The notes: generated from the letters alone by a model not told the origin. A DNA stretch of 18,558 nucleotides from NAT127 sp041655035 (GCA_041655035.1 JBAZCN010000054.1:1-18558); one strand, 5' to 3'. Positions 1-11,606 are shown, counted from the stretch's first letter. Made by a program: numbers and translations.

Positions 1-414
1 ACTGAGATTGAGGCGCAGGGGCACGGGCTCGTAGGGCTTGCGCCTGGCGAGCTGGCGGCGAAAACGCTCCAGCTCCTCATCGTCGAGATCCAGCAGCTGA
101 TCGATCTCATCCAGCAGGACTTCCAGGTCGTCGGCTCGTTCGACGACGACGGACAGGCTGAAACCGGCGCGGTTGTCGGCCAGCAGCACGCCGTTGCGGT
201 CATGGATCAGCCCCCTGGTGGGCGATATCGGGCGCACGTGGACACGGTTGTTCTCGGACTGGGTGGCAAAGTCCCGGTGCCGGGTTACCTGAAGGTGGTA
301 ATAACGCCACAACAGACCGCTCACCATCAGCAACACTACCAGTGCGGCAACGCCCATTCGCAGGGAAAACAACCGGTATTCCCGCTGGGGGTCTTTGAAA
401 GCGCGATCATGCAT
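1..414 (-). CDS. mrdA: Penicillin-binding protein 2 (N-terminal part, cut by window edge)
   Basis: PBP2 is the inner-membrane transpeptidase that cross-links peptidoglycan during lateral cell-wall elongation, working with RodA. Only the first 138 residues are present and the frame is still open at base 1. I translated this from the minus strand: it starts MHDRAFKDPQREYRLF. A membrane segment follows at about residues 19-37 (rich in V, L, A), then the PBP dimerisation-domain start with the typical 'RPISPTRGLIHDRNG' stretch at about residues 61-75 and 'LLADNRAGFSL'. The transpeptidase domain lies outside the window. The ATG at 412-414 fits the family's short cytoplasmic N-terminus, but no strong Shine-Dalgarno is visible. 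It is last in the proA-nadD-rsfS-rlmH series, with a 124-bp gap after rlmH; rodA would be expected next. The family call is firm. Confidence 0.93.
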   Translation of the reverse strand, partial: MHDRAFKDPQREYRLFSLRMGVAALVVLLMVSGLLWRYYHLQVTRHRDFATQSENNRVHVRPISPTRGLIHDRNGVLLADNRAGFSLSVVVERADDLEVLLDEIDQLLDLDDEELERFRRQLARRKPYEPVPLRLNLS

Positions 415-538
415 AAATAAGAGCTGATTCCGTGGACACCAGCGGAGGATTGGAGGTCAAGGGCAATTATCGTGGCCGCAAGGATCGCCCCATTCAGGGG
501 CTATTGCAAGTGCCGATGCCGGTATGCGCGAGAGCCGG

Positions 539-1006
539 CTATTTGTGGTACGGGTGCCCCGCATTGATGGTGTGGGCCCGATACAGCTGCTCCATCAGGA
601 TGATGCGCACCAGCGGGTGGGGCAGCGTCAGTGGCGACAGCGACCAGGACTGCTCGGCACGGGCCAGGCAGGATGGCGCCAGGCCGTCCGGCCCGCCGAT
701 CAGCACATTGTAGGGCCTGCCGCTTTCTTGCCAGCGACGCAACTGCTGGGCCAGTTGGGCCGTGCTCCAGGGCCTGCCGGGAACGTCGAGGGCGACGACA
801 CCGTCGCCCGGGGCGACGGCCTTGAGCATCGCCTCACCTTCGTGCGCGATCGCTTTCTCCACCGCCTGCCCCTTGCCGCGGGGCCCGAGGGGCAGCTCGA
901 CCAGTTCGACCCGCAACTCCGGCGGCATGCGCCTGGCGTACTCGGCAAAGCCATCGACCACCCAGCCCGGCATGCGGGTGCCGATGGCGATGATCCGCAA
1001 CCGCAT
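539..1006 (-). CDS. rlmH: 23S rRNA pseudouridine-1915 N3-methyltransferase RlmH
   Basis: RlmH is a small SPOUT-class methyltransferase that uses SAM to methylate the N3 of pseudouridine 1915 in helix 69 of 23S rRNA, acting on assembled 70S ribosomes. The 155-residue product has the family's exact usual length. The SAM-binding knot loop reads LIGGPDGL (residues 102-109). It is followed by the conserved EQSWSLSPLTLPHPLVR block (118-134) and the C-terminal HPYHK tail (151-155), matching the E. coli protein closely by recall. The ATG overlaps the last base of the rsfS stop codon (TGATG), so translation is probably coupled. It sits between rsfS and mrdA, the common gammaproteobacterial order. Confidence 0.97.
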   Translation of the reverse strand: MRLRIIAIGTRMPGWVVDGFAEYARRMPPELRVELVELPLGPRGKGQAVEKAIAHEGEAMLKAVAPGDGVVALDVPGRPWSTAQLAQQLRRWQESGRPYNVLIGGPDGLAPSCLARAEQSWSLSPLTLPHPLVRIILMEQLYRAHTINAGHPYHK

Positions 1007-1353
1007 CAGGTCTTCTGGTGTTGCTGGTCGCCGGGACGCACCGACCAGAGCTTTTCCAGTTCGTAGAACTTGCGGGTCTCGGGCAGCATCACATGCACGA
1101 CGACCTCACCCAGATCCACCAGCACCCACTCGGCGGTTTCGAGCCCTTCCACCCCCAGCGGCTGGAAGCCCGCCTTCTTGCATTCCTCCACCACATTATC
1201 GGCGAGGGCTTTGACCTGGCGATTCGAATTGCCGCTGGCCACCACCAGGGTGTCCATCACATCCGTCAGGTCGGAGACATCCAGCACCACGATGTCCATG
1301 GCCTTGATGTCCTCCAGGGCGTCGATGACGACTTGGTTGAGGTCACTTGTCAT
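1006..1353 (-). CDS. rsfS: Ribosomal silencing factor RsfS
   Basis: RsfS (DUF143/Iojap family) binds ribosomal protein uL14 on the large subunit and blocks subunit joining, lowering translation in stationary phase or starvation. The 115-residue product carries the family core DIVVLDVSDLTDVMDTLVVASG, here written only in part, then SNRQVKALAD, PLGVEGLETAEWVLVDLG, VVHVM and the closing YELEKLWS. I chose the ATG at 1351-1353 because AGGAG lies six bases upstream and the protein then begins MTSDLNQVV, as in homologues. An in-frame ATG at 1372-1374, directly after the nadD stop (TGAATG), would add seven residues and cannot be excluded. The gene overlaps rlmH by one base. Confidence 0.96.
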   Translation of the reverse strand: MTSDLNQVVIDALEDIKAMDIVVLDVSDLTDVMDTLVVASGNSNRQVKALADNVVEECKKAGFQPLGVEGLETAEWVLVDLGEVVVHVMLPETRKFYELEKLWSVRPGDQQHQKT

Positions 1354-1374
1354 TGAATCTCCTGCTGTGGCCAT

Positions 1375-2013
1375 TCATGGCCTTTGATAAAGGTGATGAT
1401 AATGAATGTAGTCCATCACCGTGTCGGGGGTGAGGTAGCGGATCGAGCGACCCTCCGCCAGTGCGGCCCTGAGAGCCGTGGCGGACACCGGCAACAGCGT
1501 CATCCCGGCGACATAGACACAACCCGAGGGTCGACCGGCGAGTTGCCCGGGACTGGATACCCGCCGCGCCGCGACCCAGTCACCCACCACCCCTGCCCTG
1601 GGCAGGGCCCAGCCGGGGCGCGCCGCGACCACGACATGTGCGAAATCCGTCAGTTCCCGCCAGCGTTTCCAGGTGTCGAGAGTCGCCAGGGAATCCATGC
1701 CGACACACAGGCTGAGAGGAACATCCGCGCCCACTTCGCCGCGCAGCTGGATGAGGGTGTCGATGGTAAATGTCGGACCGGAGCGGAGGATTTCCCGGTC
1801 GTCCGCCACCAGTTGCGGCTCCCCCGCCACCGCCAGCCTGACCATGGCGAGGCGGTGGGCGGCGGAGGTCAGCGGAGTATCGCGGTGGGTGGGATCACCG
1901 CAGGGCGTGAGATGCATGGTCTCGAGACCGAGATGCTCGCGCAACTCGAGCGCCGTGCGCAGATGCCCGATATGCACCGGATCGAAGGTACCGCCAAAGA
2001 TGCCAATGGCCAC
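1375..2013 (-). CDS. nadD: Nicotinate-mononucleotide adenylyltransferase NadD
   Basis: NadD transfers AMP from ATP to nicotinate mononucleotide, giving deamido-NAD in NAD biosynthesis. The nucleotidyltransferase signature GGTFDPVHIGH lies at residues 7-17 and carries the HxGH motif. The second ATP-binding motif appears as VSATALR (about 176-182), close to the ISATxxR form of E. coli NadD. The open frame runs back to an ATG at 2052 inside proA, but I prefer the GTG at 2011-2013. It gives 212 residues, nearly the E. coli length, and puts the glycine-rich motif right at the N-terminus as in homologues. That GTG lies two bases after the proA stop (TAG-CC-GTG), with GGGGAG upstream inside proA, so coupling is likely. 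The next gene is rsfS. Confidence 0.96.
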   Translation of the reverse strand: MAIGIFGGTFDPVHIGHLRTALELREHLGLETMHLTPCGDPTHRDTPLTSAAHRLAMVRLAVAGEPQLVADDREILRSGPTFTIDTLIQLRGEVGADVPLSLCVGMDSLATLDTWKRWRELTDFAHVVVAARPGWALPRAGVVGDWVAARRVSSPGQLAGRPSGCVYVAGMTLLPVSATALRAALAEGRSIRYLTPDTVMDYIHYHHLYQRP

Positions 2014-2015
2014 GG

Positions 2016-3269
2016 CTACTGCCGGATCTCCCCGTTGCCAAGCACGACCCACTTCTGGCTGGTGAGTCCGTCGAGGCCAACCGGCCCGCGGGCGTGGATC
2101 TTGTCGGTGGAAATACCGATCTCGGCGCCAAGGCCGTACTCGAAACCGTCGGCAAAACGCGTGGAGGCGTTGACCATCACCGAACTGGAATCGACCTCGG
2201 CGAGAAAACGCCGGGCGCGACTGTAATCTTCGCTGACGATGGCCTCGGTATGCCCGGAACCGTAGCGATTGATATGATCGATGGCCTCGTCGATACCTGC
2301 CACCATGCGGATGGCGAGGATCGGCGCCAGGTACTCGGTGGCCCAGTCATCTTCAGTGGCAGGCAGGCAGGGCACCAGTCCCGCAGTGCGCGCACAGCCG
2401 CGCAGCTCGACGCCCTTGCCGCTGAAGGCGATGGCCAGGCGCGGCAGGATATCGGCGGCCACGGGCGCGGCCACGAGCAGGGTCTCCATGGCGTTGCATA
2501 CGCCGTAGCGGTGGGTCTTGGCATTGATGGCAATGGCGAACGCCTTGTCCAGGTCGGCGCGGTCGTCGATGTAGACATGGCAGTTGCCGTCGAGGTGCTT
2601 GATCACCGGCACCCGGGCATCGCGGCTGATGAGCTCGACCAGGCTCTTGCCCCCGCGGGGCACGATCACGTCGACATAGTCGGGCATGGCGATCAGCTCG
2701 GCGACGGCGGCGCGGTCGGTGATCTCGACGACCTGCACCGCGGTCTCCGGCAATCCGGCGGCGGCCAGTCCGCGGCGTACGCAGCGGGCGATCGCCTGGT
2801 TCGAATGAATGGCCTCGGAACCGCCGCGCAGAATGGTGGCGTTGCCGGACTTGAGACACAGGCTGGCGGCGTCGATGGTGACGTTGGGACGGGATTCGTA
2901 GATGATCCCCACCACGCCCAGTGGAACCCGCATCTTGCCGACCTGGATGCCGCTGGGACGATAGCGCAAGTCGCTGATTTCACCGATGGGGTCAGCCAGC
3001 GCCGCGACCTGATGCAACCCTTCGATCATGGCGTCGATCCGTGCCGGGTCGATCTCCAGGCGCTCCAGCATCGCCGGCTCGAGGCCGCGGGCGCGGCCCG
3101 CATCCATGTCCTCGCCATTGGCGGCCAACAACGCCTGGCGTTCGGCGTCTAGGGCATCCGCGGTGGCGAGCAGCGCGCTGTTCTTGGCGGCGGTACCGGC
3201 GCCGGCAAGGAGACGCGAGGCCTGGCGGGCATTGCGGCCCAGGGTGGTCATGTAACTTTTGATATCCAT
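2016..3269 (-). CDS. proA: Gamma-glutamyl phosphate reductase ProA
   Basis: ProA reduces gamma-glutamyl phosphate with NADPH to glutamate-5-semialdehyde, the second step of proline synthesis, in the cytoplasm. The 417-residue product has the usual length and aldehyde-dehydrogenase-superfamily fold. Visible blocks include GVVGIIYESRPNVTIDAASL (118-137), ATILRGGSEAIHSN (144-157), and KTHRYGVCNAMETLL with the presumed catalytic Cys258. Near the C-terminus are VNASTRFADGFEYGLGAEIG and HARGPVGL. The wording is closest, by recall, to Pseudomonas ProA rather than E. coli. The ATG at 3267-3269 gives an N-terminus like Pseudomonas; Met7 is an alternative, and neither has a good Shine-Dalgarno. It heads the nadD-rsfS-rlmH-mrdA run; proB is not in the window. 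Confidence 0.97.
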   Translation of the reverse strand: MDIKSYMTTLGRNARQASRLLAGAGTAAKNSALLATADALDAERQALLAANGEDMDAGRARGLEPAMLERLEIDPARIDAMIEGLHQVAALADPIGEISDLRYRPSGIQVGKMRVPLGVVGIIYESRPNVTIDAASLCLKSGNATILRGGSEAIHSNQAIARCVRRGLAAAGLPETAVQVVEITDRAAVAELIAMPDYVDVIVPRGGKSLVELISRDARVPVIKHLDGNCHVYIDDRADLDKAFAIAINAKTHRYGVCNAMETLLVAAPVAADILPRLAIAFSGKGVELRGCARTAGLVPCLPATEDDWATEYLAPILAIRMVAGIDEAIDHINRYGSGHTEAIVSEDYSRARRFLAEVDSSSVMVNASTRFADGFEYGLGAEIGISTDKIHARGPVGLDGLTSQKWVVLGNGEIRQ

Positions 3270-3331
3270 CGATATGCTGATCGAACCTGTGTGGTGGACG
3301 CGGCATCGCCGCAGGATCGGGAACAGCAGGC

Positions 3332-3360
3332 ATTATAGCGGCCATTGACGCCACCGCCAG
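3332..3360 (-). promoter_or_regulatory. Putative sigma70 promoter of the proA operon
   Basis: On the minus strand a perfect TATAAT -10 box lies at 3332-3337. With a 17-base spacer the -35 hexamer would be CTGGCG (3355-3360), which matches only three of six consensus positions. Transcription would start near 3325, giving a leader of about 55 bases before proA. The -10 box is convincing; the weak -35 leaves room for an activator or for read-through from the upstream LON-domain gene. Confidence 0.5.
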
Positions 3361-3383
3361 CGCTTTGCGGGCGGCGCCCCGAC

Positions 3384-3971
3384 TCAGCGCCGGCCGAGAT
3401 CGACCAGATGGCGGCGAATGGCCTTCAGGCGCTGATGCGGATCGTCTTCCGCCAGCAGGCCGAGCCGCCACTGCGGGTCGAAGGGCAACAGGCTGAGCAA
3501 CCGCCAGCCGAGCGCCGAGACACTGATCCCGGCGCCCGGCAGCCACTCGGTCAACTGTAGCTGGCCGGCCAGGTCCTCGAACAGCTCGAGCAGGTCGCGA
3601 TCGCCGTCGGTGACGGCCTCCAGTTCGTCCGGCGGGAAAACCTCGGCGTCGCCACGCAACAGCCCGTCGGATTGCACCTGGAGATTGCCCACCCGTATCC
3701 GCTGGTCCCCGGCCACGGTGATACCGAGCAGGCCATTGTCCAGCTGGTTCCAGTCGCGGATGGTGACCAGCACGCCCCGGGGATGGATGTCAGGTGCGCG
3801 GCCGACCTCGCGGCCACTGATAATGGGCACGATGCCAAACGAGCCCCCGGTGCGCATGACATCCCGCACCAGTGTCAGGTAGCGCTGCTCGAAGATCTGC
3901 AACGGCAGCTGGATTCCCGGAAACAGTGGCTGCTGCAGCGGAAACAGCGGCAAGTCGGGAACTGTATTCAC
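3384..3971 (-). CDS. LON peptidase substrate-binding-domain protein
   Basis: This 195-residue protein consists of the Lon N-terminal (LAN/PUA-like) substrate-binding domain alone, without the AAA+ ATPase or protease domains. The family hallmarks are clear: LPLFPLQQPLFPG at residues 7-19, LPLQIFEQRY at 22-31, then GSFGIVPI and GVLVTIRDW. Stand-alone members are common in gammaproteobacteria; their role is not settled, though a link to protein turnover is often assumed. The start is GTG at 3969-3971, supported by GGAG seven bases upstream; no ATG fits in frame nearby. It lies 90 bp downstream of the P450 and 114 bp upstream of proA, on the same strand as both, with the proA promoter in between. 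Confidence 0.9.
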   Translation of the reverse strand: MNTVPDLPLFPLQQPLFPGIQLPLQIFEQRYLTLVRDVMRTGGSFGIVPIISGREVGRAPDIHPRGVLVTIRDWNQLDNGLLGITVAGDQRIRVGNLQVQSDGLLRGDAEVFPPDELEAVTDGDRDLLELFEDLAGQLQLTEWLPGAGISVSALGWRLLSLLPFDPQWRLGLLAEDDPHQRLKAIRRHLVDLGRR

Positions 3972-4061
3972 GCATAGACTCCAGGAGTTCCGGTGCCATG
4001 GCCCACCAGCGGCACCGGCGGTTCGCCGCGCCCTTCTGCGGGCCGCAGGTGCGCCCCGCCG

Positions 4062-5354
4062 TCAATCGTGGACGACGTGCACCGCTCTCGGGCCGCGCAT
4101 GGTAATACCGACTATCTTTGCCCGCGGCTCGGCGGGGTCGTAACGCAGGCCGGGCATGTGATCGAGTACGGCGTTCAGCGCCGACGTCATCTCCATCTTG
4201 GCGATGGCGAGGCCGAGGCAGGTGTGGGCACCAAAACCGAAGGATAGAATCGGCTTCAGCGGGCGATCGATATCGAAAGTCTCGCCGTTGGCGAACGCCG
4301 ACTCATCCCGGTTGGCGCAACCATTGGCAAGTGAAATCGCCGCGCCCTTGGGGATTTTGACACCCGCGATCTCCACATCCTTCGCCGCCTGGCGGGCCAG
4401 AAAGGCCGATACCGGCTCGTAGCGCAAGGATTCGTTGATGACCTTGGGCACCAATTTGCGGTCGTCCCACACCCTGGCCAGAAGTTCCGGGCGATCCAGC
4501 AGCAGCACCATCATGTTGGCAAACGAGCGCGTGGTGGTCTCGGCCGCCGCGGGCAGCAACATGCGGATGATGTTGGTGATCTTGTGGTCATCGAGCTGGG
4601 CGCCCTGGGCGTCGGCCCGCAGCAAATGACTCATCAGGTCGCGGCCGTCGAAGTCGCCGCTGGCGCGCCGCGCCGCGACGATCGGGCGCACGTGGTCATA
4701 GAGGTCCTGAGCCGCCTGGAACGCAGCCGCCATCGAAATCTTCGCCTTTTCGGGATCGGGCTGGGGGCCGGCGAGAATCCGCAGTGCCCAGCCGGCGAAC
4801 TGCTCGATTGCCGCCGGATCGTTGGGAAAACCCATCAGTTCGTAAATGACCCGCACCGGAAAATGCAGGGCAAAGTCGTTGACCAGATCGCAGCGTTTGC
4901 GCGCCACCAGAGGTTTGACGAACTCGTCGACGATCACCGGGCCGATCATGTTTTCATGCCAGTGCTTGACGTTGGCGGGCGTGAACGCCCCCTGCAGGCT
5001 GGCCCGCAGGTTGCGATGGGCCTCACCATCGAGCGCGGTGAGCATCGCGTCCTCGAGAAAGGCGCCGAGACCGTCCATCAGCAGGCTGCTGGTGAACGTT
5101 TCCGGATCGCGGAGAATCGCCATGCAGTCTTCGTAGCGGAACGTGGTGAAGACCTGGCGGCCCTTGTTGGCGTAGTCCGCCTGTGAGGGCACGCCGAAAT
5201 GGGCGAGGATATCGCCCTCCATCACCGGCGTGCTGTCACGCAGCCTGGCCATCATCGGGTAGGGATTATCCTCTCCGGCGCCGGAAAACACATCGGAAAC
5301 CGCAGCAAAATCGCTGGCCATATTGCTGGCGGCGGGTTGGATTATCGATGTCAT
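4062..5354 (-). CDS. Cytochrome P450 (soluble bacterial class, substrate unknown)
   Basis: P450s activate O2 at a haem-thiolate centre to hydroxylate organic substrates. The 430-residue product has no membrane anchor, which suggests a soluble bacterial enzyme needing a separate ferredoxin and reductase. The I-helix oxygen-activation motif is AAAETTT (269-275), with Glu where many P450s have Asp. ESLR (308-311) is the K-helix ExxR motif. The haem loop FGFGAHTCLG (372-381) carries the ligand Cys379. The start ATG at 5352-5354 has AGAGGAA upstream, about ten bases away. The gene begins 42 bp after the fumC stop on the same strand, so it may share the fumC transcript. No redox partner is encoded in the window. 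The substrate cannot be read from the sequence; sterol, terpene, alkane or fatty-acid oxidation are all open. Confidence 0.95.
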   Translation of the reverse strand: MTSIIQPAASNMASDFAAVSDVFSGAGEDNPYPMMARLRDSTPVMEGDILAHFGVPSQADYANKGRQVFTTFRYEDCMAILRDPETFTSSLLMDGLGAFLEDAMLTALDGEAHRNLRASLQGAFTPANVKHWHENMIGPVIVDEFVKPLVARKRCDLVNDFALHFPVRVIYELMGFPNDPAAIEQFAGWALRILAGPQPDPEKAKISMAAAFQAAQDLYDHVRPIVAARRASGDFDGRDLMSHLLRADAQGAQLDDHKITNIIRMLLPAAAETTTRSFANMMVLLLDRPELLARVWDDRKLVPKVINESLRYEPVSAFLARQAAKDVEIAGVKIPKGAAISLANGCANRDESAFANGETFDIDRPLKPILSFGFGAHTCLGLAIAKMEMTSALNAVLDHMPGLRYDPAEPRAKIVGITMRGPRAVHVVHD

Positions 5355-5396
5355 GACGGTTGCTTCCTCTATCGTTATTGCTCACTGCGGCGGATG

Positions 5397-6800
<1,404 letters not shown>

Positions 6801-6831
6801 GGCTGTACCTGTTTCCATCACGCCAGTCTCG

Positions 6832-6860
6832 ATGATGATCCCGGTCGGGTGGAAAGTCAA
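6832..6860 (-). promoter_or_regulatory. Putative sigma70 promoter of fumC
   Basis: On the minus strand TTGACT (6855-6860) matches five of six -35 consensus positions. It is separated by exactly 17 bases from CATCAT (6832-6837), which matches four of six -10 positions. Transcription would begin near 6825, leaving a leader of about 25 bases before the fumC ATG at 6800. The placement supports the shorter fumC start. It could also drive the downstream P450. Confidence 0.5.
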
Positions 6861-6987
6861 AACCACGGCATGCCCGGCCGGAACCGGAAGGCTTGTCCCA
6901 AGGCCGCGGCAGGGCCCCGCAGAGCCAGGAGCTTGCAAGCTGAGCACCTCGGCTATGCCGCGACTGCCCCGACTGGACCCGCCGGCC

Positions 6988-7016
6988 TTTCGCCCTGAAG
7001 GGTGCTGGGTCATAAT
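6988..7016 (+). promoter_or_regulatory. Possible sigma70 promoter of tex
   Basis: CATAAT at 7011-7016 matches five of six -10 positions. The -35 position 17 bases away is TTTCGC (6988-6993), a poor match. The start of transcription would be near 7023, about 28 bases before the tex ATG. The call rests mainly on the -10 box and its position. Confidence 0.35.
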
Positions 7017-7050
7017 CCCCGCCCTCTCGTCCGATCAATGTGGAGTTGTA

Positions 7051-9390
<2,340 letters not shown>

Positions 9391-9440
9391 GTCATACCCG
9401 GAACAGAGCCCCGGCTTTATCGCTGCAGCGGCCAGTAGCC

Positions 9441-9467
9441 TCGCCATCCTCTCCGCGAGGATGGCGA
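9441..9467. terminator. Perfect 11-bp hairpin between convergent genes
   Basis: TCGCCATCCTC (9441-9451) pairs perfectly with GAGGATGGCGA (9457-9467) around a five-base loop (TCCGC). It lies in the 83-bp gap between the ends of tex and the convergent molybdoenzyme gene, where a shared bidirectional terminator is expected. Neither side has a clear T tract, so it may act as a 3'-end stabiliser or rho-assisted stop rather than a classical intrinsic terminator. Confidence 0.5.
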
Positions 9468-9473
9468 ACCCGG

Positions 9474-11606
9474 TCACGCCGGGGTGATGGCGACGGGTAT
9501 GGCGGTCATCCGCACCATGGCGTTGATGGGCTCTACGTATTGCTCCGTGCTGATCAACAGGTTGACGTTGGACCCGGGCTCCCGGCGCCCGTCCTCGCCG
9601 GGCAGGCCGCCCCAGCAGTGGGCCATCGACACCACCCCGGGACGAATACTGTCGTCCGAGCGCACCACGGCGGGAATACTGCCGTGTTCGGAACGGATGA
9701 TGACCTGGCTGTCGGGGGCCAGTCGCAGAGCGTCGAGATCGGCGGGGTTCATGGCCGCCCAGTTGTAGGGCATGCGCTTGTGTACCGCCGACACCCACAT
9801 GGCGGAACTGTTGTTGATCTCCCGCACCCGGCGCACCTGCAATTGGTGGGTAAACCCCAGCCGGGACAGGTTGTGGGTCCGGTGCCCGTCGGCGAGGGCC
9901 GCCTGGAGCTCCGCGAAGACATCGTCGGGCATCACGTCGAAACGGCCGCAGGCACCCGCGGGGGCCGGTTGCACCCGCTGCTTGAGGTCGTAGACCTTGC
10001 CCTCCGGATAGCGCTTGAGTTCCTCGAGGGGTATCACGGAACCCCGGCAGCGCAGTTCCAGCAGATCGTCGGAGGTCGGGGCATCGACCATGTTCAGGGC
10101 TTCGCCGTTGTACTCGAGGGTCAGGCCCAGTCGTTTCGCCAAACCCCAGAACACATACCAGTCGTCCACCAGGCGCGCCCCCGTCGGGGGGCTGACGATT
10201 TCCGGTGTGTACTGGGCCCAGCTCCTCGGATAGAAGGACATGTCGTAGATATACATGGGAATGTCCGCCCGTTCGTACTGCAGCTTGGGGGCGAACACAT
10301 AATCCGCCAGCCGCGCGGTGGTGTCCATGAACGGCTGGATGCTGACCAGCAGGTCGAGCGACTGCAGCGCCCGCACGGTCTTCTCCTGATCGGGAAAGGA
10401 ACTGGCCGGATTGCCTCCGGCATTGAACAGGGCGCGCACCTGACCCGCCCCGGGGGTGAGGATTTCGTCGGCCAGGGTCGAGGTCATGCGCTCGCCGAAC
10501 AACTGCCCGGCGCCGCGAATGCGCCCCGGCGGCACCGCCGCGAAACCGCGCATGGGCGGGATCACCTCGGCGGTGAACGGCCGGGGCGGCAGCAGGATGG
10601 CGATGTCTTCCACCGGCTCGCCCTCCCGGCGGTAGCGGCCACAGACCACATTGAGCAGCTCGATCAGGTGTTCATTGAGATTGGCGTGGGGCGCCATCGA
10701 CGGCCCTGTGCCGGAAAAGGCCGAGCCGCGCCCCGCGGTGGCGAACAATCTGGCCGCCGCGTACAGCTGGTCGGCATCGATACCGGCGCGATCCGCCACC
10801 TGTGCCGGGGTGAAGGGCTCCACTGCCTGCCACAGGCGGGTCATGCCGCCCGCCTGCACATGGACTTCGACAAAGGCCTGGTCCAGCCAGCCCTCGGCGA
10901 GAATGATGCGCAAGAGGCCCGAGACCACGGTGGCGTCCTCTCCCGGCCAGGGCTGCAGGAAAATGTCCGCGAAGGCGGCGGTTTCGGTGCGCCGGGGATC
11001 GATGACAATCAACTTCAGGCCCCGGTCGCGCTCACGCTTGAGGGTTTTTACCGGATCGGTGGTCAGGCAGCCGGCGGAGGAGTGCGCCACCAGGGGATTG
11101 GTGCCGATGAGCAACAGCACGTCGGAGCTGTCGATGGTGTGCTTGCCGGCGGCCCAGGCGCCGAGCCGCTCGACGGCGACGAATTTGGCCGATTGGTCGA
11201 TGGTGGCGGTGGAGTAATTGGCATTGGTGCCCAGGGCCTTGCGAAACATGGGCAGCATCATCCAGGCGGTGGCGGTAAGGTAGGAGTGGCCGCCGGTGTA
11301 AAGGGCGATGGCGTCCTTGCCGTAGCGGTCGATCAGCTCCCCCATGCGCTCGGCGATTTCGTCCAGGGCCTGTTCCGTATCGATGGGCTGGTAGTCGCCG
11401 TCAGGCATACGCTTGACGGTGTGCAGCAGGCGGTGCGGGCTGTTCTCCATCTCGTCGGCGTAGAGGCCCTTGTAGCACAGGTAACCCCGCGACATGGGAT
11501 TGGCGTCGTCGGGGCGGACCTTCACCAGGTGGTTGTCATCGTCCAGGGTCAACACCGTGCCACAGGCGGAACCGCACATACGGCAAAAAGATTTGACCTG
11601 CTTCAT
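9474..11606 (-). CDS. Molybdopterin-dependent oxidoreductase with [4Fe-4S] cluster, formate-dehydrogenase-like
   Basis: This 710-residue protein belongs to the DMSO-reductase superfamily, which binds Mo- or W-bis(pyranopterin guanine dinucleotide). The N-terminal [4Fe-4S] motif uses Cys8, Cys11, Cys15 and Cys44. The molybdopterin core follows (VLLLIGTNPLVAHSS at 163-177, LIVIDPRRTETAAFAD at 199-214), and a C-terminal dinucleotide-binding domain begins near RMPYNWAAMNPADLDAL. The ungapped stretch after GTN aligns Asp137 (TIDQSAK) with the Sec/Cys Mo ligand of formate dehydrogenase H. No signal or TAT sequence is present, so it should be cytoplasmic. The ATG at 11604-11606 has GGGAG six bases upstream; the frame is open to 11837, but that part is not family-like. 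It stands alone, without electron-transfer or cofactor-assembly genes. Its substrate is unknown; formate is only one possibility. Confidence 0.9.
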   Translation of the reverse strand: MKQVKSFCRMCGSACGTVLTLDDDNHLVKVRPDDANPMSRGYLCYKGLYADEMENSPHRLLHTVKRMPDGDYQPIDTEQALDEIAERMGELIDRYGKDAIALYTGGHSYLTATAWMMLPMFRKALGTNANYSTATIDQSAKFVAVERLGAWAAGKHTIDSSDVLLLIGTNPLVAHSSAGCLTTDPVKTLKRERDRGLKLIVIDPRRTETAAFADIFLQPWPGEDATVVSGLLRIILAEGWLDQAFVEVHVQAGGMTRLWQAVEPFTPAQVADRAGIDADQLYAAARLFATAGRGSAFSGTGPSMAPHANLNEHLIELLNVVCGRYRREGEPVEDIAILLPPRPFTAEVIPPMRGFAAVPPGRIRGAGQLFGERMTSTLADEILTPGAGQVRALFNAGGNPASSFPDQEKTVRALQSLDLLVSIQPFMDTTARLADYVFAPKLQYERADIPMYIYDMSFYPRSWAQYTPEIVSPPTGARLVDDWYVFWGLAKRLGLTLEYNGEALNMVDAPTSDDLLELRCRGSVIPLEELKRYPEGKVYDLKQRVQPAPAGACGRFDVMPDDVFAELQAALADGHRTHNLSRLGFTHQLQVRRVREINNSSAMWVSAVHKRMPYNWAAMNPADLDALRLAPDSQVIIRSEHGSIPAVVRSDDSIRPGVVSMAHCWGGLPGEDGRREPGSNVNLLISTEQYVEPINAMVRMTAIPVAITPA

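Noticed and set aside
487..501. GCCCC-ATTCA-GGGGC hairpin between rlmH and mrdA
   Set aside because: The stem is only 5 bp with no T tract, too weak to call a terminator.
2094..3152. A 352-codon plus-strand open frame antisense to proA
   Set aside because: It is a shadow frame; proA is intact on the other strand.
6801..7013. N-terminal extension of fumC to the ATG at 7013
   Set aside because: The extra 71 residues are not fumarase-like, cover a good fumC promoter and overlap the tex control region. The 467-residue form has the normal length.
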